Assembly (NCBI GenBank): GCA_016206725.1
Contig: JACQRA010000088.1
Span: forward strand, 1-64,000
Source: Candidatus Omnitrophota bacterium
GTDB lineage: Bacteria > Omnitrophota > Gorgyraeia > Aquiviventales > Aquiviventaceae
DNA length: 64,000 nt
Reading direction: 5' to 3'
The translations under genes and the position numbers were made by a program. The notes under the pieces are model-generated. The model saw only the letters and a program-made list of their open reading frames with translations. It was not told where the DNA came from and ran no database searches. Shown piece after piece: positions 52,791 through 62,287 of this stretch (position 1 is the stretch's first letter; each line of letters begins with the position of its first letter).

Positions 52791-54227
52791 TCATGGCGCA
52801 GAGATGACAGGACCGCCTGAGGGGATGGCTTTCGGATTGGCGGTATAGCGACGGGAGTCGACGTATTTGCCCGTGATCTTGTACATCCCAAGTAAATTGA
52901 ACACCCTCCGGAAGAAATACCGGTATTGATCCCATCTGATGCGCGTGAGCAAACAGAAGATGGTGCTCGGCTTGAGGTAAAATTTCCGGTTGGCACGGCG
53001 TTGGATCGTTGAGAGCTCCTCAGAGCTGACCTTGGCCATTTTTGGATTAAACGTATAAAAATTAAATGTCGACCAATCCACCTCTTCTCCCTGAGCATAC
53101 TCCTGTTTCCACAGCTCGTAGAGCTCCGTCCCGGGAAGCGGCGTCACCTTGGTAAAATTGGCACGAGAGAGCGGAAGGGAGAGCGCAAAGTCCACCGTTT
53201 GTTGAATCTCTTCGCGAGTTTCTGTCGGAAATCCAATCATGAAAAACCCGCAGGACTCGATCCCGGCATCGCTGACCCACCCGACGACTTTTCGAACCAG
53301 CTCGACATTGAGTCGCTTCTTGACGAGGTCGAGGATCCGTTGGTTGGCGGATTCGATCCCCAGGGACATGAGGTAACAGCCGGCACGTTTCATGATCGCC
53401 AGCATTTCCGGATCCAACCGATCGATCCGCACCCCGTTGGGGAGACTCCAGATGACGTCGAGCTTCTTGCGGATCAGGGCCTCGCAGAACTCGAACACCC
53501 GATCTCGTTTGATCGTGAAGTTATCATCCTCAATTTGAATTTCACGCACGCCGTATTGCTCATGCAGCATCGCGATCTCGCTGACGACGGCGTTGACGCT
53601 TCGCCAGCGCATCTTTTTGCCGGCGGTGATCGGGGCGCTGCAATAGGTGCAGGAATACGGACAGCCTCGGGAGGTGATGATGGGGGCGAGGGGAAACCGC
53701 CGCGCAATCATCCCATGCGGGGCTTTCGGGTAGCTTCGCGGGTCAATGAGATCCCAGGCGGGTTGGCCGAAATCATCGATGTCAGGATAGAAGGTCGGTT
53801 TGGCGCAGGTTCGAAAGGGTGCGCCATCTTTCCAATACACCAGTCCCTCAATGTCTGATGGAGCCTTCCCTTCGACCAGCTCGTTGAGCAGCACCTCCCC
53901 TTCTGCCATACACGCAAAATCAGCTCCTGACTGGACGAGCGCTTGTTCAGGATTGGCAATGGTATGGGGTCCACCGATCACGGTCGGCAGGCCGAATGAT
54001 TTGGCCCGTTTGACTTCTTCAACCATTTCCGGGAAGTAGGTCGTCATCGAGGTCAACCCGACCCAATCGTATTCCTGAGGGTCGTAGCGCACGTCTTCCC
54101 GAAGGCCATCGATCGCGCGGACCGAGTGCCCTCGTTTCAGGAGGGCGGACGCGAGGTAGCCAAGCCCGAGATGGGGTGCGACGATATATCCGTTATACTT
54201 GGGGCTGATGAGGAGCACTCTGGCCAT
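52791..54227 (-). CDS. B12-binding domain radical SAM protein
   Basis: 478 residues from ATG 54227; a GTG at 54239 is the alternative. It has the cobalamin-type N-terminal domain (HLGLGYLASALLKRGHSV, IGGPHTIANPEQAL), the iron-sulfur motif CPYSCTYC near residue 195, SLGIESANQRIL and GFFMIGFPTETREE. Function in this locus is unknown; C-methylation or lipid modification are typical. It resembles the enzyme at 42642 in layout but is distinct in sequence. Confidence 0.85.
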   Translation of the reverse strand: MARVLLISPKYNGYIVAPHLGLGYLASALLKRGHSVRAIDGLREDVRYDPQEYDWVGLTSMTTYFPEMVEEVKRAKSFGLPTVIGGPHTIANPEQALVQSGADFACMAEGEVLLNELVEGKAPSDIEGLVYWKDGAPFRTCAKPTFYPDIDDFGQPAWDLIDPRSYPKAPHGMIARRFPLAPIITSRGCPYSCTYCSAPITAGKKMRWRSVNAVVSEIAMLHEQYGVREIQIEDDNFTIKRDRVFEFCEALIRKKLDVIWSLPNGVRIDRLDPEMLAIMKRAGCYLMSLGIESANQRILDLVKKRLNVELVRKVVGWVSDAGIESCGFFMIGFPTETREEIQQTVDFALSLPLSRANFTKVTPLPGTELYELWKQEYAQGEEVDWSTFNFYTFNPKMAKVSSEELSTIQRRANRKFYLKPSTIFCLLTRIRWDQYRYFFRRVFNLLGMYKITGKYVDSRRYTANPKAIPSGGPVISAP

Positions 54228-54248
54228 TGCGAGACTCACGACCTCATA

Positions 54249-56051
54249 CTATTGTGATGGAGCCTTTGGGTTTGTCAATGAGAAACTTACGAGGCGGAAG
54301 AACCCATAGGCGGCCAGCATGATGAGGAACGGCTCGAGCGGAGTTCGGTGTCGGTACGCGCACTCGAAAAAGAGGTGCACGACACTGCGCGAAGCCAGCA
54401 CGACGAGCAGCAGCCACCAGTCTAATCGCTTGACCGGTTCGCGCAAGGAGCGCCAGAGCACCACACCGAACCCCACCCACGCCGCCGCGTAGGCATACCA
54501 CCACATCCAGGACCAATAGAGGCTGCCCCGCATGAGGAAGATGGGATCAAAGGCGCCAAACCCATGGGAAAAGAACAGCACGCGAGCATTCCCCGCAACC
54601 GCGGCGGCCATGTTCACCATCACGTTCAAGGGCTGAGTCCTGAAGAGCGCCCAAGCCCCCTGGGGATCGCGCCATGGATTGAGCCACACATGCATGTTCA
54701 CGGGTGAGTTCATCGAGACAAACCACTGCATGTTGAGGCGTCCCGCCCCTTGGAAGTGAAGCGACCCGTCGTGGACGCTCAGCGCAAATGGGGCCAGGAT
54801 GACGAGGAACCCGAGCGACAATCCCAGGCCATGGATCACGGCGGTACGCCAGCCCAGCTTGGCCCGGATGCCAAGCAGGAACCAGCCGATGAGGAAGAAC
54901 CAGAACATGATATTGCTTTCACGCGTTACAGCCGCCCACCCCAACAAGCCGCCAATTCCAACGATCCATCTGCCCCACCGATGAGGATCCTCCACATATC
55001 TGAGGAGGCACCAGACGACCAACAGCGTCCAGAAGGGATCCACGGCTTGGTGTCCGATCGCAGCCGCGGAAAAGATCATGAGAAAATCCAATGCCCCGAA
55101 CACCGCGGCAATCCGCGCCACCATCCGACCAAATAGCCGTTTGGCCACGTCGTACAGGAGGAGACACGTGAGCGCCCCGATCACCGATTGCACGGCACAG
55201 ACCAGAAAATAGGACCTCCCGCCCAGCCAGTAGATCAGCGCGAGGAACCGAACGTAGCCCGGCGCAAAGAGGGGGATGTCCGACCAGGGCGTCTTTCCAC
55301 CGTGCAGCAACGACATCGCCAGCGCATCATACGCCGGTCCGTCTGAGCCGGTCTCCCAATAATTCGGATCCGACATCACGCGGGTCGTGTAAAACAGCCG
55401 GAACGCCAGCGCGACAAGGAACACGACCGCAAGGAACACCGGCTCGCTCGCGAGGGCGGTTCGGATGCGGGCACTCCACGCCTTGACGATCCGGGTCGAG
55501 GCCATCACGCTTCCCGCCACACCCAGGAGGGTTGCACAAACGGTGAACCAGCGAGCGACCACCAGCGAAACAGCCCACAGCGCCGCGTATCCTAAGATAA
55601 GCGGGAGGAAGAAGAGCGAGGGATCCTCTGTACCCCTGCGGCGCCACCGCGCGAGAAGCTGCGCGCCCGCCACCATCCCCGCGACCAGCACGCCACCCCA
55701 CAACGCGAAGCAGTACCGCACGTACCAGGGAGAGAAGGTCGCAACACCCGGCTCGTGCGTCAAGTGCCAGACGAAGCTTGCGAAGAGGCCGAACAGATGG
55801 AGGGAGAGCCCGAGTCGTATCGCCCAACGCCAGCGCGCGCGGAGGGAACGGTCGAAGAAGACGCTGAAGGACCAGGCATAGAGCGCGACGCTCGCCCAGT
55901 ACAAGAGTGGGACCGGAACCACCACCCCTTCCATGAGCGGAACCGAAAGGCGAACCAGTCCGCCGTCCCACCAGATGATTTCAGCAACGAGGGCCGCGCA
56001 GAGCCCGCCCCCCAACAACATCACGAGGAACCCGCGTGCGTTGGTGGACAT
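54249..56051 (-). CDS. Multi-pass membrane glycosyltransferase, GT39/ArnT-like
   Basis: 600 residues from ATG 56051, preceded by GGGTG. About a dozen hydrophobic segments. A GT-C-like extracytoplasmic loop near residues 225-260 has WETGSDGPAYDALAMSLLHG, matching the acidic first-loop pattern of PMT/ArnT-type enzymes, followed by APGYVRFLALIY. Such enzymes use polyprenyl-phosphate sugars outside the membrane, which fits the presence of a UbiA-type enzyme in the locus. Specificity unknown. Confidence 0.72.
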   Translation of the reverse strand: MSTNARGFLVMLLGGGLCAALVAEIIWWDGGLVRLSVPLMEGVVVPVPLLYWASVALYAWSFSVFFDRSLRARWRWAIRLGLSLHLFGLFASFVWHLTHEPGVATFSPWYVRYCFALWGGVLVAGMVAGAQLLARWRRRGTEDPSLFFLPLILGYAALWAVSLVVARWFTVCATLLGVAGSVMASTRIVKAWSARIRTALASEPVFLAVVFLVALAFRLFYTTRVMSDPNYWETGSDGPAYDALAMSLLHGGKTPWSDIPLFAPGYVRFLALIYWLGGRSYFLVCAVQSVIGALTCLLLYDVAKRLFGRMVARIAAVFGALDFLMIFSAAAIGHQAVDPFWTLLVVWCLLRYVEDPHRWGRWIVGIGGLLGWAAVTRESNIMFWFFLIGWFLLGIRAKLGWRTAVIHGLGLSLGFLVILAPFALSVHDGSLHFQGAGRLNMQWFVSMNSPVNMHVWLNPWRDPQGAWALFRTQPLNVMVNMAAAVAGNARVLFFSHGFGAFDPIFLMRGSLYWSWMWWYAYAAAWVGFGVVLWRSLREPVKRLDWWLLLVVLASRSVVHLFFECAYRHRTPLEPFLIMLAAYGFFRLVSFSLTNPKAPSQ

Positions 56052-56052
56052 G

Positions 56053-57006
56053 TCACCCGCGCGAAGGAGAGAGCCCTGCATATCGGCTGAGCCACGCGAT
56101 CGTCTTTGACAACCCTTCCTCAAGATCAATCGCCGGCTGCCACTTCAGGAGGGTCTTGGCTTTCGTCACATCCGGTTGACGCTGCTTGGGATCATCCTGG
56201 GGTAACGGGCGGAACTCGATCCGGCTGGCCGTCTCCTTACAATACGTCAGCACCCGCTTGGCGATCTCCAGGATGGCGCACTCATCCGGATTGCCGAGAT
56301 TCACCGGCTCATGGAGGTCGCTGTCCATCAGTCGGCGGATGCCTTCGATCAGATCATCAATGTAACAGAAGCTCCGCGTCTGGCTCCCATCACCATACAC
56401 CGTCAGCGGCTCGCCCCGCAAGGCTTGAGCGATGAAGGTGGGAATCGCCCGCCCGTCATCGAGCCGCATCCGCGGTCCATACGAGTTGAAGATGCGCACG
56501 ATCCTCGTGTCCACTCCATGCTCACGGTGGTACGCCATGGTCAAGGCTTCCGCGAACCGCTTGGCTTCGTCGTAGACCCCTCGAGGCCCGACCGGATTGA
56601 CATGGCCCCAGTAGCCCTCCGGTTGGGGATGCACCTGCGGGTCGCCGTACACTTCCGATGTGGAGGCCAAGAGGAACTTGGCGCCTTTCGCTTTCGCAAT
56701 GCCCAGGGCATTCAAGGTGCCGAGCGAACCCACCTTCAGGGTCTGGATAGGATATTTCAGGTAATCCGGGGGGCTGGCGGGTGAGGCAAAGTGCAGGATA
56801 TGGTCGAGAGGTCCCTCGACGTCAAGCGGCTGGCTGATGTTGTGCTCGAGGAATTGGAAACGCCCGTGTGACTGCAGGTGCGACACGTTGACGCGCGTTC
56901 CGGTGATGAGGTTGTCCACACAGATGACGTGGTGCCCTTCTGCGACGAGCCGCTCGCAGAGATGCGATCCGATAAAGCCGGCTCCTCCGGTGATGAGGAC
57001 GTTCAT
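56053..57006 (-). CDS. UDP-glucuronate decarboxylase (UDP-xylose synthase)-like
   Basis: 317 residues from ATG 57006 in an ATGA overlap. The UXS signatures are very well kept: [53 protein letters not shown] and [11 protein letters not shown]. The enzyme makes UDP-xylose (or the 4-keto-pentose) from UDP-glucuronate. The nucleotide-sugar dehydrogenase at 62329 could provide the uronate substrate. Confidence 0.88.
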   Translation of the reverse strand: MNVLITGGAGFIGSHLCERLVAEGHHVICVDNLITGTRVNVSHLQSHGRFQFLEHNISQPLDVEGPLDHILHFASPASPPDYLKYPIQTLKVGSLGTLNALGIAKAKGAKFLLASTSEVYGDPQVHPQPEGYWGHVNPVGPRGVYDEAKRFAEALTMAYHREHGVDTRIVRIFNSYGPRMRLDDGRAIPTFIAQALRGEPLTVYGDGSQTRSFCYIDDLIEGIRRLMDSDLHEPVNLGNPDECAILEIAKRVLTYCKETASRIEFRPLPQDDPKQRQPDVTKAKTLLKWQPAIDLEEGLSKTIAWLSRYAGLSPSRG

Positions 57007-57935
57007 ACGTTGGCGTACGTGTTGCGACGGATCACGTGATAGCCTTTGATCAGTTCGGCGATGCCGTCTTGGAGGGAAACCTTCGGCCGAAAGCCGGTAC
57101 GCTCGATCTTTTCGTTGCTCACGATGTAGTTGCGCTTGTCGGGGTCTTCCCCGATCGCCGCTTCGACGTAGTAGAACGCCGGGAGCTGTTTTTTGATCTC
57201 CGCGCACAGCTCCAGCTTGGAGAGATTGGCATCGCTTAATCCGACGTTGTAGGGCTGCCCGTTCATCTGATCGAAATGCCCGAGGGCATGGAGCAATGCC
57301 CTGGCGATATCCCGCACGTGGATGTAATTGCGCTTGAAATGTCCTTGGAAGACCACGAGGAATCGATCGGTGAGGGCGCGGTAGACGAAGTCATTGACCA
57401 GCAAATCCAGCCGCATGCGGGGACTGATTCCAAAGGCGGTGGCGAGACGCAGCGTGACACTATGGCCGGCTTCGAGCACGGCCTCTTCCGCCTCGACCTT
57501 GAGCTGTCCATAGAGCGAGACGGGACGCAGGGGGGTCTGCTCCGTACAATGGAGACCCTCTTGGCCGATGCCATAGCCGCTGTTTGTCGTCGGAAAAATG
57601 AGGACTTGTGAACGACTGCGCAATTCCAGCAGCAATCGAATGGCCTCCAGATTGATCCCGCGAGCCTCGGAGGGCGTGCGATCGCACGCCGGCGCACCGG
57701 TCAGGCAGGCCAGCGGCATGATCACATCAACCCGTTTCAGTCGATCCGCCACGACGCGGCGATCTCGCACATCAGCTCGAATGATCGTCAGACCGGCCTG
57801 ATGACAACAGTCAAGCAGCGAGGTCTGCCCATACATGAAATTGTCGATCACGGCGACGTGATGGCCCTCTTGCAGCAAGAGAGGGACTAAGACCGAACCG
57901 ATATACCCCGCTCCCCCCGTCACCAGAACGTTCAT
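57003..57935 (-). CDS. NAD-dependent epimerase/dehydratase (SDR, divergent member of the 'SNDP' subgroup)
   Basis: 310 residues from ATG 57935. Motifs are [27 protein letters not shown] at the SNDP position, FPTTNSGYG and YGQLK, with [14 protein letters not shown]. Overall resemblance to the SDRs at 22115, 27599 and 38053, but with the SNDP motif changed. It overlaps both neighbours by 4 bases. Reaction unknown. Confidence 0.75.
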   Translation of the reverse strand: MNVLVTGGAGYIGSVLVPLLLQEGHHVAVIDNFMYGQTSLLDCCHQAGLTIIRADVRDRRVVADRLKRVDVIMPLACLTGAPACDRTPSEARGINLEAIRLLLELRSRSQVLIFPTTNSGYGIGQEGLHCTEQTPLRPVSLYGQLKVEAEEAVLEAGHSVTLRLATAFGISPRMRLDLLVNDFVYRALTDRFLVVFQGHFKRNYIHVRDIARALLHALGHFDQMNGQPYNVGLSDANLSKLELCAEIKKQLPAFYYVEAAIGEDPDKRNYIVSNEKIERTGFRPKVSLQDGIAELIKGYHVIRRNTYANV

Positions 57936-58876
57936 GAGGTGGCGTCTCCTGCGCCGCTCAGTTCGTGTTCGAGGAACCAGCGATAGGTCTGTTCGATTCC
58001 ACCGCGTAGATTGGTCCTCGGCCGCCACCCCATCGCCTGGATCAGCGACGAGTCAAGCCGTTTCTCCGGCGCCCCGTCCGGACGAGAGGCATCCCAGCGG
58101 ACGGTCCCGCGGAAGCCGACGACCTCTGCGATGAGATCCGCCAGCTCGCGGATCGTCCACGACGCCCCCGATCCCACGTTGATGGGGCTGGCCGCCTCAT
58201 CGTGGTCGAGCAGCAGTGCACAGGCTTCCGCCAAGTCATCCGTGAATAAGAACTCGCGTCGCGCCTGCCCGCTGCCCCACAACGTCACCTCGCCACGGCC
58301 CTGCTCGGCCGCCTCGTACAACTTCCGCAGGAGCGCGGAGAGCACATGGGCATCCTCCGGATCAAACGAATCGCCCGGCCCATAGACCGTCGCGGGGATG
58401 ACGGTGACGTACCGCGTGCCATACTGACGGTTGTACGAGTCGCACAGCGACAATCCCGCCCACTTGGCCATGGCGTAAGGCTCGCTGGTGGGCTCCATCG
58501 GTCCGGTCATGAGATGCTCAGCGCGCATGGGTTGTGGGCAGCGTTTCGGATACATGCAGCTGCTGCCGAAATTCAACAACCGCTTGACCCCGGCCTTCCA
58601 CGCCCCATGGATCAGATTCATTTCCATGATGAGATTCTCGTAGATGAACTCCGCCGGGTAGCGGCGGTTCGCTTCGATGCCGCCGACCCGTCCGGCGGCG
58701 ATGATCACGACATCGGGATGAACCCGCGGCAACCACGTCTCGACCGCCTCCTGGCGGGTCAGATCCACCTCGGCGCGGGTCGCGGTGACCACGGACCACG
58801 TCGGCTCTTTGGAGAACCGACGCATCAAGGCCGAGCCGACTAAGCCGGTATGTCCTGCGACGTAGAGACGTGGCAT
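57932..58876 (-). CDS. GDP-L-fucose synthase-like (Fcl/WcaG) SDR
   Basis: 314 residues. It has VAGHTGLVGSALMRRF, AAGRVGGIEANRRYPAEFIY, FGSSCMYPK, EPYAMAKWAGLSLC and REFLFTDDLAEA, all signatures of GDP-fucose synthase, which epimerises C3 and C5 and reduces C4 of GDP-4-keto-6-deoxymannose. No obvious GDP-mannose 4,6-dehydratase was identified nearby, so the true substrate might be a related GDP-heptose. It overlaps the next gene by 37 bases. Confidence 0.87.
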   Translation of the reverse strand: MPRLYVAGHTGLVGSALMRRFSKEPTWSVVTATRAEVDLTRQEAVETWLPRVHPDVVIIAAGRVGGIEANRRYPAEFIYENLIMEMNLIHGAWKAGVKRLLNFGSSCMYPKRCPQPMRAEHLMTGPMEPTSEPYAMAKWAGLSLCDSYNRQYGTRYVTVIPATVYGPGDSFDPEDAHVLSALLRKLYEAAEQGRGEVTLWGSGQARREFLFTDDLAEACALLLDHDEAASPINVGSGASWTIRELADLIAEVVGFRGTVRWDASRPDGAPEKRLDSSLIQAMGWRPRTNLRGGIEQTYRWFLEHELSGAGDATS

Positions 58877-60132
58877 TGTTGTGCAATCACGGAGGCGGCA
58901 TCGCGCAAATCGTCCGCCACGACATCCGGCGTCAGCGAAGGATCGCCGGCCGCCCGCGCGCCGTAGCCGGTACGCACCAGGACGGTCGTCGCGCCCACCG
59001 CTCGACCGAGATCAATGTCGCATGCCTTATCGCCGATCACGAAACAGTCCTGCAATTCGAAGCGCAGCTCACGAGCGGCACGCTTCAGCAGGCCAGCCTT
59101 CGGTTTGCGACACGCGCACGCCTCTTGGGGACGATGGGGACAGACATACACGCCGTCAAGGCGGACGCCCTCCGCCTGGAGGAGTTCGCGCATCCGCTGG
59201 TGAACCGCTTCCAATCGAGCCACGTCGAACATCCCGCGCCCAATCGCGGATTGGTTCGTGATCACCACGAGGCCCAGCCCCATGGCCTGCAGTCGGCGAA
59301 GTCCTTCCGCCGCGCCCTCGACCAACTCGACCTGGTTCGGATCGGAGAGGTAATGCTTCTCGACGAGGATCGTCCCGTCCCGATCCAGCATGACAAACCG
59401 TCGCTTCCTCTTGCCCTCTCCGACCCTCTCCGGCCTTCTCCGGCCTTCTTGTCTGACAAACGTTTCTGCCATCCGATAACTCTCCGGCGTGCCGATATCC
59501 AAAAAGCGCCCGCGGCTGCAGTAGCCGTACAATCCACGGCCGGCTAATGTCGGAAACACGTCGTGCTCCATCGACACCGGGCCGTCGCTGGGGATGGCCT
59601 CGATCACCTGACGACCCAACAGATAGACGCCCGCGTTGATCCATCCCTCTCCTGCGACGGATTTCTCGTCAAATCCTTGCACGCATCCCGCTCGATCGAT
59701 CCGCACGCGCCCATACCGACTGGTGTCAGCCGCCCACATCAACACGATCGACGTGACCGCCCCTCGACGATGATGCCAGCGCCAAAATGCCTGGAGGTCC
59801 GCGTCCCAGAAGGCATCACCGTTCATCGCGAGCACGACGTCGGTCTTGCACAATGGCAGGGCCTGTCGCAACGCCCCCGCGGTTCCCAACGGGGCGGCCT
59901 CTTGGGAATACCGCAGTCGCATCGGCCCGTAGGAGTCGCCAAAGGCCTGTTGAATCTGCTCGCCGCGATAGCCGGTGCAGAGCACTACGTCCTTGATGCC
60001 CGCGGTCTTCAACCGATCGAGCTGATAACTCAAAAACGGCCGTCCCGCAACCTCCGCCAACGCCTTGGGACGACCGGGAAGCTGCGCGCGTAATCGCATC
60101 CCTAGTCCGCCGACCAAGATGGCCGCCGTCAC
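58840..60132 (-). CDS. Nucleotidyltransferase-HAD phosphatase fusion (HddC-GmhB-like, second copy)
   Basis: 430 residues from GTG 60132, which gives the usual family start TAAILVGGLGMRLRAQLPG. An upstream start would add residues encoded by a tandem repeat. The NTase domain has LAMNGDAFWD; the HAD domain from about residue 250 has VMLDRDGTILV, VITNQSAIGRGM, the zinc loop CPHRPQEACACRKPK and VIGDKACDI. Same two-domain plan as the gene at 28641. Likely activates a heptose-1-phosphate with GTP after removal of the 7-phosphate. Confidence 0.82.
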   Translation of the reverse strand: MTAAILVGGLGMRLRAQLPGRPKALAEVAGRPFLSYQLDRLKTAGIKDVVLCTGYRGEQIQQAFGDSYGPMRLRYSQEAAPLGTAGALRQALPLCKTDVVLAMNGDAFWDADLQAFWRWHHRRGAVTSIVLMWAADTSRYGRVRIDRAGCVQGFDEKSVAGEGWINAGVYLLGRQVIEAIPSDGPVSMEHDVFPTLAGRGLYGYCSRGRFLDIGTPESYRMAETFVRQEGRRRPERVGEGKRKRRFVMLDRDGTILVEKHYLSDPNQVELVEGAAEGLRRLQAMGLGLVVITNQSAIGRGMFDVARLEAVHQRMRELLQAEGVRLDGVYVCPHRPQEACACRKPKAGLLKRAARELRFELQDCFVIGDKACDIDLGRAVGATTVLVRTGYGARAAGDPSLTPDVVADDLRDAASVIAQQCHVSTSQDIPA

Positions 60133-60150
60133 CGAGCACAGATTCGTCTC

Positions 60151-60206
60151 AGTTCCTGAGTCACGTAACCACTTTGCCACTGAGTCACCTTGCCACTTAG
60201 CCACTT
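60151..60206. repeat. Degenerate 8-bp tandem repeat, seven units
   Basis: On the minus strand the stretch reads as octamers AAGTGGCT, AAGTGGCA, AGGTGACT, CAGTGGCA, AAGTGGTT, ACGTGACT, CAGGAACT. The period of 8 is kept through all seven units although bases drift. It lies across the 3' end of the aminotransferase gene and the region before the GTG start of the nucleotidyltransferase. Such arrays can change length by slippage; a change would not alter the conserved protein if GTG 60132 is the start. Confidence 0.65.
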
Positions 60207-61315
60207 CTTTGGAGGGCGTTCGCGAGTTGTTGAACCACATCGTTGATTTGGACGGCAGTCAGCTCAGGATACATGGGCAGCGAGAGGACTTCAGCCGCGG
60301 CGCGACGAGCCGTGGGGCATACGCTCACCGACCGAGCCCGACGGCGCAGCGCCGGCTGCTCCGGCAAGATGGATGGATACGCCACTTGGGTCGAGATGCC
60401 GGCAGCCTCAAGTGCCTGTTGGACACGGTCTCGATCCGCCACGCGAATCGTATAGAGATGGTAGACATGTTCGCAACCTGCGCGCTCCCCCGGGAGCTCC
60501 ACGTGCGTCAGATGCTGCTGCTCAATCGCCTGGGCGTAGGCGAGGGCATGACGTCGTCGAGCCAGATTCCACTCATCCAAATGCCGCAGCTTGATCCTCA
60601 CAATCGCCGCCTGCATCTCATCTAACCGGCTGTTTCTCCCCAGCACGTCGTGATGGTATCGCTGCACGCTTCCATGGGCGCGCAGCAAGCGAACCTGCCG
60701 TGCGCAGACCTCGTCATTGGTGAGCACCATCCCTCCGTCACCGTAGGCACCGAGGTTCTTGCTCGGGTAAAAACTCACGATGGCGGCGTCGCCGAATGAC
60801 CCCACCAGCTTACCCCGACACCGCGCGCCGATGGCCTGGGCGCAATCTTCGAGGACCAGCAGGCGATGACGGCGGGCGAGGGCGAGGATCGGCTCCATGT
60901 CACACGGATGCCCGAAGAGATGCACTGGAATGATCGCTTTGGTCTTCGAGGTGATGGCGTCGACCGCCTGCCCCGGGTCCAGTGCGAAGGTCTGGGCATC
61001 AATATCCACGAAGACCGGTGTGGCCCCCACCGCAACGACCGCCTCTGCCGCCGCGATAAACGAAAAGGCGCTGGTGATCACCTCATCGCCGCGCCCGATC
61101 CCCCAGGCGCGCAACGCCAACTCCAGCGCATCGGTCCCGGAGGCCACCCCCACCGCGTAGCGCGTCCCGCAATACGCCGCGACCTCGCGCTCGAGCGCCT
61201 CCACCTCGGGACCGAGGATGAATTGGCCGCGATCCAACACCTGCTGAATCGCGCCGTCGATCTCGCCCTTCATGGCGCGGTATTGCGCCACGAGATCAAT
61301 CAACGGGACGGGCAC
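60197..61315 (-). CDS. DegT/DnrJ/EryC1 sugar aminotransferase
   Basis: 372 residues from GTG 61315, with GGAG 8 bases upstream; the protein then starts VPVPLIDLVAQYRAMKGEID, as in homologues. PLP motifs are ASGTDALELALRAWGIG, LEDCAQAIGARC and SFYPSKNLGAYGDGG with the lysine kept. Probably aminates C3 or C4 of a keto nucleotide sugar. It overlaps the upstream epimerase by 20 bases. Confidence 0.85.
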   Translation of the reverse strand: MPVPLIDLVAQYRAMKGEIDGAIQQVLDRGQFILGPEVEALEREVAAYCGTRYAVGVASGTDALELALRAWGIGRGDEVITSAFSFIAAAEAVVAVGATPVFVDIDAQTFALDPGQAVDAITSKTKAIIPVHLFGHPCDMEPILALARRHRLLVLEDCAQAIGARCRGKLVGSFGDAAIVSFYPSKNLGAYGDGGMVLTNDEVCARQVRLLRAHGSVQRYHHDVLGRNSRLDEMQAAIVRIKLRHLDEWNLARRRHALAYAQAIEQQHLTHVELPGERAGCEHVYHLYTIRVADRDRVQQALEAAGISTQVAYPSILPEQPALRRRARSVSVCPTARRAAAEVLSLPMYPELTAVQINDVVQQLANALQRSG

Positions 61316-62237
61316 GGAACCACTCCACGGTACGGCGCAACCCTTCAGTAAATCCCACGTGGCCATTCCAACTTAACCGTCGCTTCGCGTGGGAGGGATC
61401 GGCCAGTGTCCGTCGCATGTCGCCGGGCCGAGCGGGTTGAAAGGCGGGGGGGACGGAGGTCCCCACGATGTCATGGAGTTCCTGCAGCAACTCCAGCACG
61501 CTGTGCTCCTCGCCGAGCGCGACGTTGAACACCTCCCCGCTGAGGTCGGGGACCCTGGCCGCCAAGAGCGTGGCCTCGACCACATTCTCCACATAGGTGA
61601 AGTCACGGGATTGCCGGCCGTCACCATAGATCGGGGGTGATTCGCCGCGAAGCAGGCAGGTGATAAATTTGGGGACCACGACGGCATACTCGTTCTCCAG
61701 ACTCTGTCGCGGCCCGAAGACGTTGAAGTATCGCACACAGACGGTCGGAAGACCATAGCTGCGCGCAAACATCCCGCACATCATCTCCGCCGCCAGTTTG
61801 GAGGCGGCATAGGGAGAGATCGGACGGGTCGGCTGATCTTCTCGCAACGGCATCTGGTCCGTGTCCCCGTAGACCGAGCTGGAAGACACGCCCACCACGC
61901 GCTTGACCTTCGCCTGCGCCGCAGCTTCCAACACGTTGATGGTTCCAACGACGTTGACCTCGGCATACCCTGCGGGGTCGCGCATCGATTTCGGAACGCT
62001 GCGCAGCGCGGCTTCATGAATGACGGCATCGACCCCGAGGCAGGCGCGCGCCGTGACCTCCCGATCGCGCACGTCGCCCTCGATGAATTCCAGGCGGGCA
62101 CGCACCGGCTGCAGATTGTCCAACCGTCCCGTGGAGAGATTGTCGAGGACGCGCACCGCGTGGCCGTCCTTCACCAGACGGTCAACGACATGCGAACCGA
62201 TGAACCCCGCCCCGCCCGTCACGAGATAGCGCGCCAT
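61296..62237 (-). CDS. NAD-dependent nucleotide-sugar epimerase (GalE/WbpP-like SDR)
   Basis: 313 residues from ATG 62237. It has [51 protein letters not shown] and YAASK. The AALRSVPKS segment is characteristic of WbpP/Gne-type UDP-hexosamine or uronate 4-epimerases. A perfect inverted repeat and a leftover of another epimerase start stand directly upstream, so its usual leader has been replaced. Confidence 0.84.
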   Translation of the reverse strand: MARYLVTGGAGFIGSHVVDRLVKDGHAVRVLDNLSTGRLDNLQPVRARLEFIEGDVRDREVTARACLGVDAVIHEAALRSVPKSMRDPAGYAEVNVVGTINVLEAAAQAKVKRVVGVSSSSVYGDTDQMPLREDQPTRPISPYAASKLAAEMMCGMFARSYGLPTVCVRYFNVFGPRQSLENEYAVVVPKFITCLLRGESPPIYGDGRQSRDFTYVENVVEATLLAARVPDLSGEVFNVALGEEHSVLELLQELHDIVGTSVPPAFQPARPGDMRRTLADPSHAKRRLSWNGHVGFTEGLRRTVEWFRARPVD

Positions 62238-62248
62238 CAGAACAAATC

Positions 62249-62286
62249 GGGGACACAAACAAATTTCCAAATTTGTTTGTGTCCCC
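62249..62286. repeat. Perfect 18-bp inverted repeat (REP-like palindrome)
   Basis: GGGGACACAAACAAATTT, a 2-base CC spacer, then its exact reverse complement AAATTTGTTTGTGTCCCC. A GGGGACAC start with this layout resembles the REP-like palindromes moved by IS200-type Y1 transposases in many bacteria; no transposase gene is present here. It lies in the 91-base gap between the dehydrogenase stop and the epimerase start, 12 bases before the epimerase ATG. Confidence 0.8.
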
Positions 62287-62287
62287 A

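Noticed and set aside
62249..62286. The palindrome as a Rho-independent terminator of the dehydrogenase gene
   Set aside because: The stem is AT-rich in its centre with only a 2-base spacer and is not followed by a T-run on the minus strand; a repeat element explains it better, though some effect on transcription is possible.
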